Shown here piece by piece: positions 16,403-23,627 of a DNA stretch of 37,852 bases. The stretch's first letter is position 1, and every line of letters starts with the position of its first letter. The DNA is from Bacteroidales bacterium M2 (GTDB taxonomy: Bacteria; Bacteroidota; Bacteroidia; Bacteroidales; Muribaculaceae), in NCBI GenBank assembly GCA_001689415.1, contig LUJM01000122.1, forward strand, positions 1 to 37,852. The letters run 5' to 3'. The notes beneath the pieces were generated by a model, which was not told the origin of the DNA, ran no database searches, and worked only from the letters and a program-made list of their open reading frames with translations. The position numbers and the translations under genes are program-made.

Positions 16403-16410
16403 CAAAGTTA
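16403..16410 (-). promoter_or_regulatory. -7 box for the aminotransferase-DapF fusion gene
   Basis: TAACTTTG on the minus strand fits the consensus. It ends only five bases before the first ATG, so the transcript would have almost no leader. Confidence 0.5.
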
Positions 16411-16451
16411 GCAAAAATCCCCGATATGTAAAATCGAAAAGCACGGTACTA

Positions 16452-16796
16452 TTATAGCACCGCGGCTATCTTGCGTATATTGGCAAGACGACTCATAAAA
16501 GAGGAATCTGATTTTACCACCTGCATGTTATAGTCACTTTGCAATTTCAAAAACATTTCGGCATCAATGCCTAAAGCGGCTTCTAACAACAATGCAAGCT
16601 CTACATTTACAGCTCGTTTACCATTCACAACTTCGTTGAGTAGTGAAGGCGACACCCCAATCTGACGCGAAAGTTTAGCCTGCGAAAGATTACGCGCCTC
16701 CAATTCATCCCGAATAAGTTCTCCGGGATGTGTCGGTTCGAACGCTGTCAGATTATTGGCTATCATAGCCGGATCTATATTGGCAAGTGTAATCAT
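16452..16796 (-). CDS. higA: HigA-family antitoxin (helix-turn-helix)
   Basis: The product is 114 residues from an ATG one base after the toxin stop; an upstream TTG frame is less likely. HPGE (23-26) and the helix-turn-helix at about 36-58 (LSQAKLSRQIGVSPSLLNEVVNG) are typical of the HigA/VapI group. These bind and neutralise the HigB toxin and repress their own promoter. The order toxin then antitoxin is characteristic of HigBA. The C-terminus (about 90-114) is an extra basic tail. The family call is firm; activity is untested. Confidence 0.88.
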   Translation of the reverse strand: MITLANIDPAMIANNLTAFEPTHPGELIRDELEARNLSQAKLSRQIGVSPSLLNEVVNGKRAVNVELALLLEAALGIDAEMFLKLQSDYNMQVVKSDSSFMSRLANIRKIAAVL

Positions 16797-16797
16797 A

Positions 16798-17115
16798 TTA
16801 ATCGTAATGGTTTGAGAGTTCGACAATATTACATATAGTAAGAATAGGATCCTCGGTAGTTTCTTCCAAAGTAAACTCTATACGGTATTTACTATTGACT
16901 CTAACAGAGAACAGCCCAGCTTTATCGCCGGAAAGAGCCTTGAAGTTCAAAGAGTTGACAGGATAGAGAGACTCTTTAGAGGGCGCAGACATAAGATACT
17001 GTATACACCGTTTGTACCGATTTATAATCTCCGGCTGAAAACGACGTTTTTTATCTCTTGTAGCACCTTTTTCGTATAACTCTTTTAGATATGTTTTGGA
17101 AAAAACAACTATCAT
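16798..17115 (-). CDS. higB: HigB/RelE-ParE fold toxin
   Basis: This 105-residue protein has the RelE/ParE superfamily pattern: a helical N-terminus, a basic YKRCIQYL helix, then the beta-sheet with GLFSVRVNSKYRIEFTLEE and a C-terminal IVELSNHYD. HigB toxins are ribosome-dependent mRNA endonucleases. The length and the adjacent HigA-type antitoxin support the assignment. It is the first gene of the pair and has a long leader of about 165 bases if the promoter at 17286-17317 is used. Such modules are mobile and are often found beside phage-defence genes. Confidence 0.88.
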   Translation of the reverse strand: MIVVFSKTYLKELYEKGATRDKKRRFQPEIINRYKRCIQYLMSAPSKESLYPVNSLNFKALSGDKAGLFSVRVNSKYRIEFTLEETTEDPILTICNIVELSNHYD

Positions 17116-17285
17116 ATAATCTATTGTTCACAAGATAATTCCTATTCAGTATAATTCTTTTAGGGACAGCCTTAGTTCTGCGTAAGGCCGTAAAAGCCGA
17201 TAATAAACACATTAACTGACCACTATTTTGCAACATAAACAAGTTGAGTTCACCAAACTTATTTAATATCCTGCATATAATGTCA

Positions 17286-17324
17286 CAAAGTTAATAAAAG
17301 TCCCCCATATTCACAAATTTGTGA
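17286..17324 (-). promoter_or_regulatory. higBA promoter overlapped by palindrome TCACAAATTTGTGA
   Basis: On the minus strand, TTTG (17314-17317), 20 bases, then TAACTTTG (17286-17293) exactly match the Bacteroidetes consensus and point to higB. The perfect 14-base palindrome at 17311-17324 covers the -33 box and is a likely operator. Confidence 0.7.
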
Positions 17325-17452
17325 AGCACATTTCAAATAAATAACGACAATTTAGCAAACAACTAAAACAATTACCTAAAGTCCAATGTGAATAATAGTT
17401 AAAACACTCTACCAAAACATTAATTGTTAGCAGATAAGAACTTTTAAATTGT

Positions 17453-17469
17453 TAATTTTGTGACACAAA
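17453..17469 (+). promoter_or_regulatory. -7 box of the ATPase gene overlapped by palindrome TTTGTGACACAAA
   Basis: TAATTTTG (17453-17460) is a good -7 box, 46 bases before the ATPase ATG. The perfect palindrome TTTGTG-A-CACAAA (17457-17469) overlaps its 3' half and uses the same half-site as the higBA palindrome. The -33 box is weak. Confidence 0.55.
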
Positions 17470-17506
17470 CGCAGATTTACGCGACAATAAACAGCAATAT
17501 ACAGCT

Positions 17507-18571
17507 ATGATTTTATCATCTTTCAGATACAGCACAGCCAGTTGGGAACTTACAGAAATGGGGGCTTTAAAACAAGCCAATCTAATTGTAGGCAAAAACG
17601 CATCAGGCAAGACCCGCACTATAAACGCCTTAAAAAACGTCACTTCGTTTCTCCAAATGAAGCCGAAGAACTTTCTCTTCGACAACGAGTTTCGCGCTGA
17701 GCTTAGCTTTACCGACCCCGACAACGAGGCATGGAAGATGACTTATACTTTTGAGATTACCGAGTCCGGCATCAACTACGAAGAACTTACCGTAAACGGC
17801 GAGACAATCGTGAAACGCGACCCCGACACTTCTATCATCAAAGGCCAATCGATCAATCCACCCACCGACAAGCTCGTAGTGCAAGTTCGCCGTGACCGCG
17901 ACGCGTACCCCGAGATAGAAGACCTCATGGAGTGGGCCGAAGGAGTAGTAGCAATTTCTTGCTCGAATCTCAATCCGTTTACATTATTCCCAGCCAGTGT
18001 CATTAACCCCATGCCATTGAGCGAGTTGGTCGACTCTTTAGGAAGCGACGACAAAGAAAAGGTCATAGAGCAGGCCCAAACCTTAGGTTACGACCTTAAA
18101 AGCATAAATATCCTGCAGCCCGGCGGCGACCTCAAGCTTGTCGTTATCGAGGAAAACGACATCAACAGCCCGATATTAGATTTTCAGCTGTCAAGCGGCA
18201 TGCTGAGGGTGCTTTATATGCTATTCTTCCTCGCGAACATGCATCGTGGAAAAAAATACTCCATGATTCTTGTCGACGATCTCGGCGAAGGCCTTGACTA
18301 TAAAAGGGCTACACTGCTCGGGAAGATTATTTTTGATTCCTGCCGGACAAACAAGGTACAGCTTATCGCAAGCTCTAACGACTCCTTCCTTATGGACGTC
18401 GTAGACCTGTCGATGTGGCAGATACTACGTAGGCACAAAAGCAGAGTCAGCACTATCAACAATACAAATACCCCCGAACTTTTCGACGAGTTTAGCATGA
18501 CCGGTCTAAGCAACTTCGACCTTTTCTCTTCTGATTTTATCGACAACTTCCTTTTCTCCCGCAACAAATGA
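17507..18571 (+). CDS. AAA/ABC-type ATPase (AAA_15/AAA_21-like), candidate defence sensor
   Basis: This 354-residue cytoplasmic ATPase is of the SMC/ABC-like class used by OLD, RloA, Septu and PARIS systems. Walker A is GKNASGKT (29-36), a short signature LSSGMLR is at 228-234, and Walker B is MILVDD (253-258) with Glu261. It continues into LDYKRA and the LIASSNDSFLMD motif (287-298) found in AAA_21 proteins. There is no transmembrane or nuclease domain. Its stop overlaps the start of the next gene by four bases, so the two are a unit. By analogy it may sense phage and control the partner. The exact system type cannot be fixed by eye. Confidence 0.82.
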   Translation: MILSSFRYSTASWELTEMGALKQANLIVGKNASGKTRTINALKNVTSFLQMKPKNFLFDNEFRAELSFTDPDNEAWKMTYTFEITESGINYEELTVNGETIVKRDPDTSIIKGQSINPPTDKLVVQVRRDRDAYPEIEDLMEWAEGVVAISCSNLNPFTLFPASVINPMPLSELVDSLGSDDKEKVIEQAQTLGYDLKSINILQPGGDLKLVVIEENDINSPILDFQLSSGMLRVLYMLFFLANMHRGKKYSMILVDDLGEGLDYKRATLLGKIIFDSCRTNKVQLIASSNDSFLMDVVDLSMWQILRRHKSRVSTINNTNTPELFDEFSMTGLSNFDLFSSDFIDNFLFSRNK

Positions 18572-19308
18572 AATACGCAGTCTATGTCGAAGGACAGTCG
18601 GAGATGCTATTTGTAGCGGACGTATTGCAGAAATACTCTAACTACGACCCTGCAAAGGTAGGTTTTAAATGCATAAACCTCACTGCCGACATCTACGAGG
18701 CCGTAAGTTATCCGGTTCAGGGCGATTTAAATTCCAACAATTATTATCAGATTGTCAATGTCAACAACGACAATCTCGTTGTCAGCAAGCTGAAGAAAGA
18801 CATTCAGGGACTGGCAGCAAATGGTTTCTACACCATTTTAGGGTTGAAAGACGCATATAGCGAAAGCTATCAAAAACTGGTGTCGAACCAAGCAATTGTC
18901 GACCGCGACATGATTGAAAAGCTCCACAGCATACAGCACAATATAATAAATGCTGGAGACATCGACTGCCGCCTTCATTTTGCCATTATGGAATATGAGA
19001 CATGGATGCTCGCATTGATCGACAATTACATTACGTCGCATCAACTTGATACAGCCGATATTTTATCGCAATTCGGCCTCGATATAGAGTGCAAATTAGA
19101 GGACACTGTGTATCATCCTTTTCCCTTAGTTCAGAAAATATATCAAGTCTGTGGCGAGAGCTATCACAAACACGGCAAGGAATCGCTTTCATTCCTTTCT
19201 ACCCTCGCTGTCGATGACTATGAAAGACTGCGAAAGTCGGGCCGATGTCCTTCTTTCTCAAAATTTATCGACAGTCTTTTGGGAGAGCCTTGCCCCGATT
19301 TGCCCTGA
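18568..19308 (+). CDS. TOPRIM/DUF4276-like protein, candidate effector of the ATPase
   Basis: This 246-residue protein begins MKYAVYVEGQSEMLFV. The VEGxxE motif (Glu9, Glu12) opens TOPRIM-like DUF4276, DUF4435 and RloB proteins. An acidic LKDAYSE follows at 93-99, and the MEYETWMLA motif (141-149) matches the conserved E-x-E-x-W pattern of DUF4276-type proteins. The canonical DxD of topoisomerase TOPRIM domains is reduced to a single Asp95. In comparable two-gene systems (OLD-like, PARIS, RloAB) this partner is the nuclease or toxin. It is translationally coupled to the ATPase and followed by a terminator, so the pair forms a closed operon. Confidence 0.72.
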   Translation: MKYAVYVEGQSEMLFVADVLQKYSNYDPAKVGFKCINLTADIYEAVSYPVQGDLNSNNYYQIVNVNNDNLVVSKLKKDIQGLAANGFYTILGLKDAYSESYQKLVSNQAIVDRDMIEKLHSIQHNIINAGDIDCRLHFAIMEYETWMLALIDNYITSHQLDTADILSQFGLDIECKLEDTVYHPFPLVQKIYQVCGESYHKHGKESLSFLSTLAVDDYERLRKSGRCPSFSKFIDSLLGEPCPDLP

Positions 19309-19332
19309 TTACATTTTATAACTCATATTTGA

Positions 19333-19404
19333 GACTCCTGGAAAAGTTGGTTTTTTCGTTAAAAGACCAACTTTTTTCATTTTCTGTGTAACTTTTCCGG
19401 AGTC
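19333..19404 (+). terminator. Terminator of the ATPase-TOPRIM pair with two alternative stems
   Basis: AAAAGTTGGT (19342-19351) pairs with ACCAACTTTT (19366-19375), followed by a T-rich run. The same left arm, extended as GACTCC-T-GGAAAAGTT (19333-19348), also pairs with AACTTTTCCGGAGTC (19390-19404). The two stems exclude one another. Confidence 0.7.
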
Positions 19405-19444
19405 GCTGCGTCATATAGTTATAAATTCAATTCTCACATTTGAT

Positions 19445-20272
19445 ATGCAGCGATATATTTATTCCATATTTATGCTTGTTATCAGCTTCACTGCCTTTGC
19501 ATCGTTACCTGTTACCGAAGCCAACTACCTGTACGAGGAAAGCATGATATGGGCCCGTCTCGACAGTGTCAGCGCCCGCATATGGAAAGAAATCGACATT
19601 AACCCCACTCGAGAAGACAGCCTCATGAGTATATACCACAACGCTTTTCAGAAGTCCTTGGAAGAGAACAGATCTACGGCTATCAGATATGCAGCCGTGC
19701 CAAGCGGTATACAGCGTGTATATATGGTGAGAGGCGAAATCGCAAAAGACACACTCGCCACATTGCTGTCAGGGCTGCCCGACTCTATTCGAGATTCGTA
19801 TTACGGAAAACTTATCGACCGACACATCAACACCCATCAGCTCGAAATAGGCGACAGTATTGTACCTTTCCCTTGCCAACTTGCCGACGGGTCTCAATTC
19901 GACTGGAAGTCGCTCAATGGCAAGAACGTACTGGTAATATATAGCGGTTATCGCTGCATGGGAAAAGAAGGTCGTGAAGCGCTCAAAGAGCTATACCGAA
20001 CCACTTCAAGAGACTCATTCGAAATCGTACACTACTGGATAGAGCCCGGCAATTTGGCAACTCTCAAGAAAGAAGCCGAGAAATACGCCTTTAACTACCC
20101 TATAGTAAGTGATTTTCTCGGAGACGCAACCCCTATAAAGATAATATACGGCTGTCAGAGCATGCCTACATATTATTTCTTTGACAGCGGGCACCGCCTA
20201 TTGTATAAAGGTCTGGGCGAAGAATTTCCCTGGGACGCGATGGAAGCCCACCTCGGCATTAAGGATAAATGA
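19445..20272 (+). CDS. Secreted thioredoxin-fold (TlpA-like) protein lacking the CXXC motif
   Basis: This 275-residue protein has a signal peptide (about 1-20). A helical N-terminal region (25-130) is followed by a TlpA/AhpC-type thioredoxin fold from about 134: IGDSIVPFPCQLADGS, then VLVIYSGYRCMGKEG. The cis-proline loop SMPTYYFFD (P241) is intact. Where a redox enzyme has CxxC, this has Cys171-Met-Gly-Lys174, so the resolving cysteine is missing. Cys144 and Cys237 could substitute. It may be a peroxiredoxin-like or non-redox binding protein in the periplasm. It stands alone between a terminator and the efflux operon, 183 bases upstream of that operon. Confidence 0.75.
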   Translation: MQRYIYSIFMLVISFTAFASLPVTEANYLYEESMIWARLDSVSARIWKEIDINPTREDSLMSIYHNAFQKSLEENRSTAIRYAAVPSGIQRVYMVRGEIAKDTLATLLSGLPDSIRDSYYGKLIDRHINTHQLEIGDSIVPFPCQLADGSQFDWKSLNGKNVLVIYSGYRCMGKEGREALKELYRTTSRDSFEIVHYWIEPGNLATLKKEAEKYAFNYPIVSDFLGDATPIKIIYGCQSMPTYYFFDSGHRLLYKGLGEEFPWDAMEAHLGIKDK

Positions 20273-20273
20273 G

Positions 20274-20314
20274 CATAAGTAACTCGCAGCCTCATTGTGC
20301 TACATTGAATTTTT
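20274..20314 (+). repeat. 41-base direct repeat, unit 1, upstream of the efflux operon
   Basis: It shares CATAA-TAACTCGCAGC-TCAT and ACATTG-ATTTTT with 20371-20411, spaced 97 bases start to start. In this unit the second half of the AACTCG...CGAGTT inverted repeat has decayed. Confidence 0.75.
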
Positions 20315-20370
20315 TCTTAAGAGTTACCTAAGAAAACCACCAAAGCAAAAACCAGATTTAAAACTTAAAA

Positions 20371-20411
20371 CATAAATAACTCGCAGCTTCATCGAGTTAC
20401 ATTGCATTTTT
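20371..20411 (+). promoter_or_regulatory. 41-base direct repeat, unit 2, with inverted repeat; possible operator
   Basis: This unit contains AACTCG-9-CGAGTT (20378-20398) followed by TACATTGC, a weak -7-like box. It ends 45 bases before the ABC ATPase start. The position suggests control of the efflux operon; the regulator is unknown. Confidence 0.5.
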
Positions 20412-20455
20412 AATATAAACTTTAATAGTTACATATAATCTAACATTCTATAAAA

Positions 20456-21127
20456 ATGATTATCTCATTACGCGATGTAAACAAGACCTACCCCGGCGTG
20501 GTACCTTTGCATGTGCTCAAAGACATCAACCTCGAGATTGCTCGTGGCGAACTGGTGTCGATTATGGGCGCATCCGGTTCGGGCAAGTCGACCTTGCTCA
20601 ACATCCTCGGCATCCTCGACAACTACGACAGTGGCGAGTACCTGCTCGACGGGGTGCAGATACGCGACCTGAGCGAGAACCGTGCAGCAGAGCTACGCAA
20701 CCGTTTGATTGGTTTTGTTTTCCAGTCTTTCAACCTCATCAGTTACAAAAACGCCCTCGAGAATGTGGCCCTGCCGCTCTACTATCAGGGCATAGGCCGC
20801 AAGAAACGCAACGCCATGGCCATGGAACAACTCGAACGCCTCGGCCTGGCCGACCGTGCGACACACCTGCCGGGCGAACTTTCAGGCGGTCAGAAACAGC
20901 GCGTGGCTATTGCAAGGGCTATTGTGACCAATCCCTCGATAATCCTTGCCGACGAACCCACAGGAGCGCTCGACTCGCACACATCGAAAGAGGTAATGGA
21001 AATTTTCCGCCAGCTCAATGCCGACGGAATGACAATCGTAATCGTAACCCACGACCCCGGCGTCGGAGCGGCCACTAACCGCATCATCCGCATCGTCGAC
21101 GGCGAAATCGTAAACACCGATGCTTGA
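20456..21127 (+). CDS. ABC transporter ATPase of a MacB/LolD-type efflux system
   Basis: This 223-residue cytoplasmic ATPase has all ABC motifs: Walker A GASGSGKST (38-46), Q-loop FVFQSFN (87-93), signature LSGGQKQR (142-149), Walker B IILADEPTGALD (162-173) and His199. The sequence type is that of LolD, FtsE and MacB, which power mechanotransmission rather than transport through the membrane. It is a stand-alone subunit, whereas MacB fuses ATPase and permease. It overlaps the next gene by eight bases and begins a five-gene operon. Confidence 0.93.
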   Translation: MIISLRDVNKTYPGVVPLHVLKDINLEIARGELVSIMGASGSGKSTLLNILGILDNYDSGEYLLDGVQIRDLSENRAAELRNRLIGFVFQSFNLISYKNALENVALPLYYQGIGRKKRNAMAMEQLERLGLADRATHLPGELSGGQKQRVAIARAIVTNPSIILADEPTGALDSHTSKEVMEIFRQLNADGMTIVIVTHDPGVGAATNRIIRIVDGEIVNTDA

Positions 21128-22340
21128 CCTGCTGCATGAAATAGGCCAGACGCTGCGCAACAACAAACTGCGCACAGCCTTGACGGGCATTGCTGTGGCA
21201 TGGGGTATTTTCATGCTCATAATACTGCTCGGTGCGGCTCGTGGAGTCACAAACTATTTCGACGACTCAATGGGCAGCAGGGCTACAAATGTGATATCAA
21301 TATGGGGTGGACGAACATCCAAGCCTTACAAAGGCTACAAGGACGGTCGTTGGATAAACCTAAAGGGCAGCGACGCCATCGCTATCGAGAACGACAACCC
21401 GAAGACGATAAGCAAGGTAACGCCTTTTGCATCGGTTGACACGGCAAAAATCAAAACCTCGCGCGACGCTATATCCGGTTTCGAGGCCGTTTTCCCGGAG
21501 GCTATACGTACCGAACGACTTGAGATGAAATATGGCCGGTTTATCAACGACCTCGACATCAGCGAGAGCCGCCGAGTAATGGTGCTACGCGACAATCAGG
21601 CCGCACTGCTTTTCGGCGACGATGAAAAAGCTCTCGGAAAGACCGTTAGCTCAATGGGCTTGGCTTGGACAGTGGTTGGCATATACTCTCACCGCTGGAA
21701 CAAAAGCACCTATGCACCCTACACTGCCTTTAAGGCCGTAACCGGCAACAACGACGATGCCAACCAGCTCGACGTGACGGTAGAAGGCCTTAAAACCGAG
21801 GCCGACGGAGAAGCGGTAGAAGACAATATCCGCGCAAGCATTGCCCGCACACACGAGTTTGCGCCCGACGATGCAAATGCTATTTGGACATGGAACCGCT
21901 TCAACGACTACCTCCGAGGCTTGGAAGCCAACAATATGCTGCGTCTTGCCGTATGGATAATTGGCCTGTTGACTCTGCTTACAGGCATTGTGGGTGTGAG
22001 CAACATCATGTTTGTGTCGGTGCGCGAACGCACTCACGAGATAGGCATACGCCGTGCTATCGGTGCCAAGCCGAGATCGATTGTGATGCAGGTCATCACC
22101 GAGAGCGTTGCCGTGACTGCTATTTTCGGATACATTGGTATATTCTTAGGTATCATAGTACTGCAGGTCATCAACCACTTTGTCGGTGACGACACTGAAG
22201 GTTTCAAGAACCCGACAGTCGATATATCAATAGCCGTACAAGTCACTCTCGCACTTATAGTTTCCGGTGCCATTGCGGGCCTATTCCCGGCCCTAAAGGC
22301 TACCAAAGTCAAACCAGTAGAAGCCTTGCGCGACGAATAA
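21120..22340 (+). CDS. MacB/FtsX-type ABC permease, first of two
   Basis: This 406-residue inner-membrane protein has one N-terminal helix (about 19-40), a MacB-type periplasmic domain (about 50-265) and three C-terminal helices forming the FtsX domain. The domain contains VGVSNIMFVSVRERTHEIGIRRAIGA and ends in PVEALRDE. The RRAIGA segment is the coupling motif for the ATPase. The translation start lies inside the ATPase gene. Together with the next permease it probably forms a heterodimer. Confidence 0.9.
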   Translation: MLDLLHEIGQTLRNNKLRTALTGIAVAWGIFMLIILLGAARGVTNYFDDSMGSRATNVISIWGGRTSKPYKGYKDGRWINLKGSDAIAIENDNPKTISKVTPFASVDTAKIKTSRDAISGFEAVFPEAIRTERLEMKYGRFINDLDISESRRVMVLRDNQAALLFGDDEKALGKTVSSMGLAWTVVGIYSHRWNKSTYAPYTAFKAVTGNNDDANQLDVTVEGLKTEADGEAVEDNIRASIARTHEFAPDDANAIWTWNRFNDYLRGLEANNMLRLAVWIIGLLTLLTGIVGVSNIMFVSVRERTHEIGIRRAIGAKPRSIVMQVITESVAVTAIFGYIGIFLGIIVLQVINHFVGDDTEGFKNPTVDISIAVQVTLALIVSGAIAGLFPALKATKVKPVEALRDE

Positions 22341-22343
22341 ACC

Positions 22344-23591
22344 ATGCGACTGACAATATTTCAACCCGAAAACTGGCGCGAGATAGCAGCTACACTGTCG
22401 CGCAACAAGACCCGTACATTCCTCACCGCCTTCGGTATCTTCTGGGGCACGGCCATGCTCGCCATGCTCGTGGGCGGAGCCGACGGTTTCAAAGGCATGA
22501 TGAGCCGTAACTTCGCCGGATTGGCCACCAATATGGGCGGCATGGGCTCAAACAGCCGATCTATTTCGTATATGGGCTTCAACAAGGGCAGTTACTGGGA
22601 CCTTACCACCGAGGACATAGAGGATATACGCCGCATAGCCCCGGCTATCGAATATTCGTCGGCGATGAATGGTCGCTCGGTCACAGGTGTGTACTCTACG
22701 CGCTCCAAGGCTGCACAAGCCATGGGCATAGAGCCCGACTATGCCAAAATAATGCTGCCTCGAATATATGAAGGCCGTTTTATCAACGCCCGCGACTGCT
22801 CCGAAAACCGCAAAGTAGTAGTGCTTGGCCGCAACATCGCCACCGAACTGTTCGGCAACGAGTCGCCAATAGGCAAGCGCGTGAGCCTCAACGGCGTATA
22901 TTTCACCTGCATAGGCGTGGCCGGGCAGCTGGGCGAAGCGAGCATCATGGGACGTATCGACGACAGCTACACTATACCGGGCACTACTCTGCGACAGGCT
23001 TTCAACCAGGGCAACGTAGTAGGTTTCTTTATCTACACAGCCCCGGGAGGGCACAAGCCCAGTGAAAACGAAATGCCTATACGTCGATTCCTGTCGGGAC
23101 GGCACGCCATTCATCCCGACGACAGCCGCGCTTTCTGGTTTATGGATATGTCGGAGATGTTCGAAATGGTCAACGGACTCTTCTTGGGCATCGCCATTCT
23201 CGCCGGCTTTGTGGGCGCGGGCTCTCTCTTGGCAGGTGTTATAGGCGTGGGTAATATCATGTGGATCATCGTCAAGGAGCGAACACACGAGTTTGGCGTA
23301 CGCCGCGCAATCGGTGCCAAACCGCTCGACATTACCGTACAGGTGCTCAGCGAGAGTGTGTTGCTCACACTTGTTGCGGGCACGGCTGGTGTATGCTTTG
23401 CAACAATTGTGCTTGGCATCGCCGACTACTTCACCGCCGACCCGGCACTCGGCAAGGCAGGATTCGAAATAAGCTTCGGCGGTGCGCTCGCTATCGTTGC
23501 AACATTCTTCGTACTCGGCAGCGCCGCCGGCACATTACCCGCCGTAAAAGCAATGCGCATCAAACCTATCGAGGCCCTGCGCGACAAATAA
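22344..23591 (+). CDS. MacB/FtsX-type ABC permease, second of two
   Basis: This 415-residue paralogue of the preceding permease has the same layout: an N-terminal helix (about 22-45), a periplasmic domain, then a VGNIMWIIVKERTHEFGVRRAIGA segment and a C-terminus in PIEALRDK. It starts three bases after the preceding stop. The periplasmic domain starts with Gly/Ser-rich MGGMGSNSRS and differs clearly from that of its partner. Two different permeases with one ATPase recall LolCDE or YknYZ-type arrangements. Confidence 0.9.
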   Translation: MRLTIFQPENWREIAATLSRNKTRTFLTAFGIFWGTAMLAMLVGGADGFKGMMSRNFAGLATNMGGMGSNSRSISYMGFNKGSYWDLTTEDIEDIRRIAPAIEYSSAMNGRSVTGVYSTRSKAAQAMGIEPDYAKIMLPRIYEGRFINARDCSENRKVVVLGRNIATELFGNESPIGKRVSLNGVYFTCIGVAGQLGEASIMGRIDDSYTIPGTTLRQAFNQGNVVGFFIYTAPGGHKPSENEMPIRRFLSGRHAIHPDDSRAFWFMDMSEMFEMVNGLFLGIAILAGFVGAGSLLAGVIGVGNIMWIIVKERTHEFGVRRAIGAKPLDITVQVLSESVLLTLVAGTAGVCFATIVLGIADYFTADPALGKAGFEISFGGALAIVATFFVLGSAAGTLPAVKAMRIKPIEALRDK

Positions 23592-23627
23592 ATTTTCCTA
23601 AACCGAAAAATATAATCTACAACATAA

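Larger units (their letters stand above)
17116..17506. other. AT-rich intergenic region between divergent higBA and ATPase genes
   Basis: About 390 bases without a credible gene. It holds the two divergent promoters annotated separately and several CACAAA half-sites (17284, 17312, 17464; reverse TTTGTG at 17318 and 17457). In the higB leader an inverted repeat pairs GCCTTA with TAAGGC around 17172-17194. A 63-codon minus-strand frame at 17051-17242 looks spurious. Confidence 0.6.

Noticed and set aside
17051..17242. 63-codon minus-strand frame upstream of higB
   Set aside because: It overlaps the higB start, is rich in rare-looking basic residues and shows no ribosome site or family pattern.
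16452..19308. Prophage or integrative element
   Set aside because: No integrase, phage structural gene, tRNA or flanking attachment repeat is visible around the toxin-antitoxin and ATPase genes.
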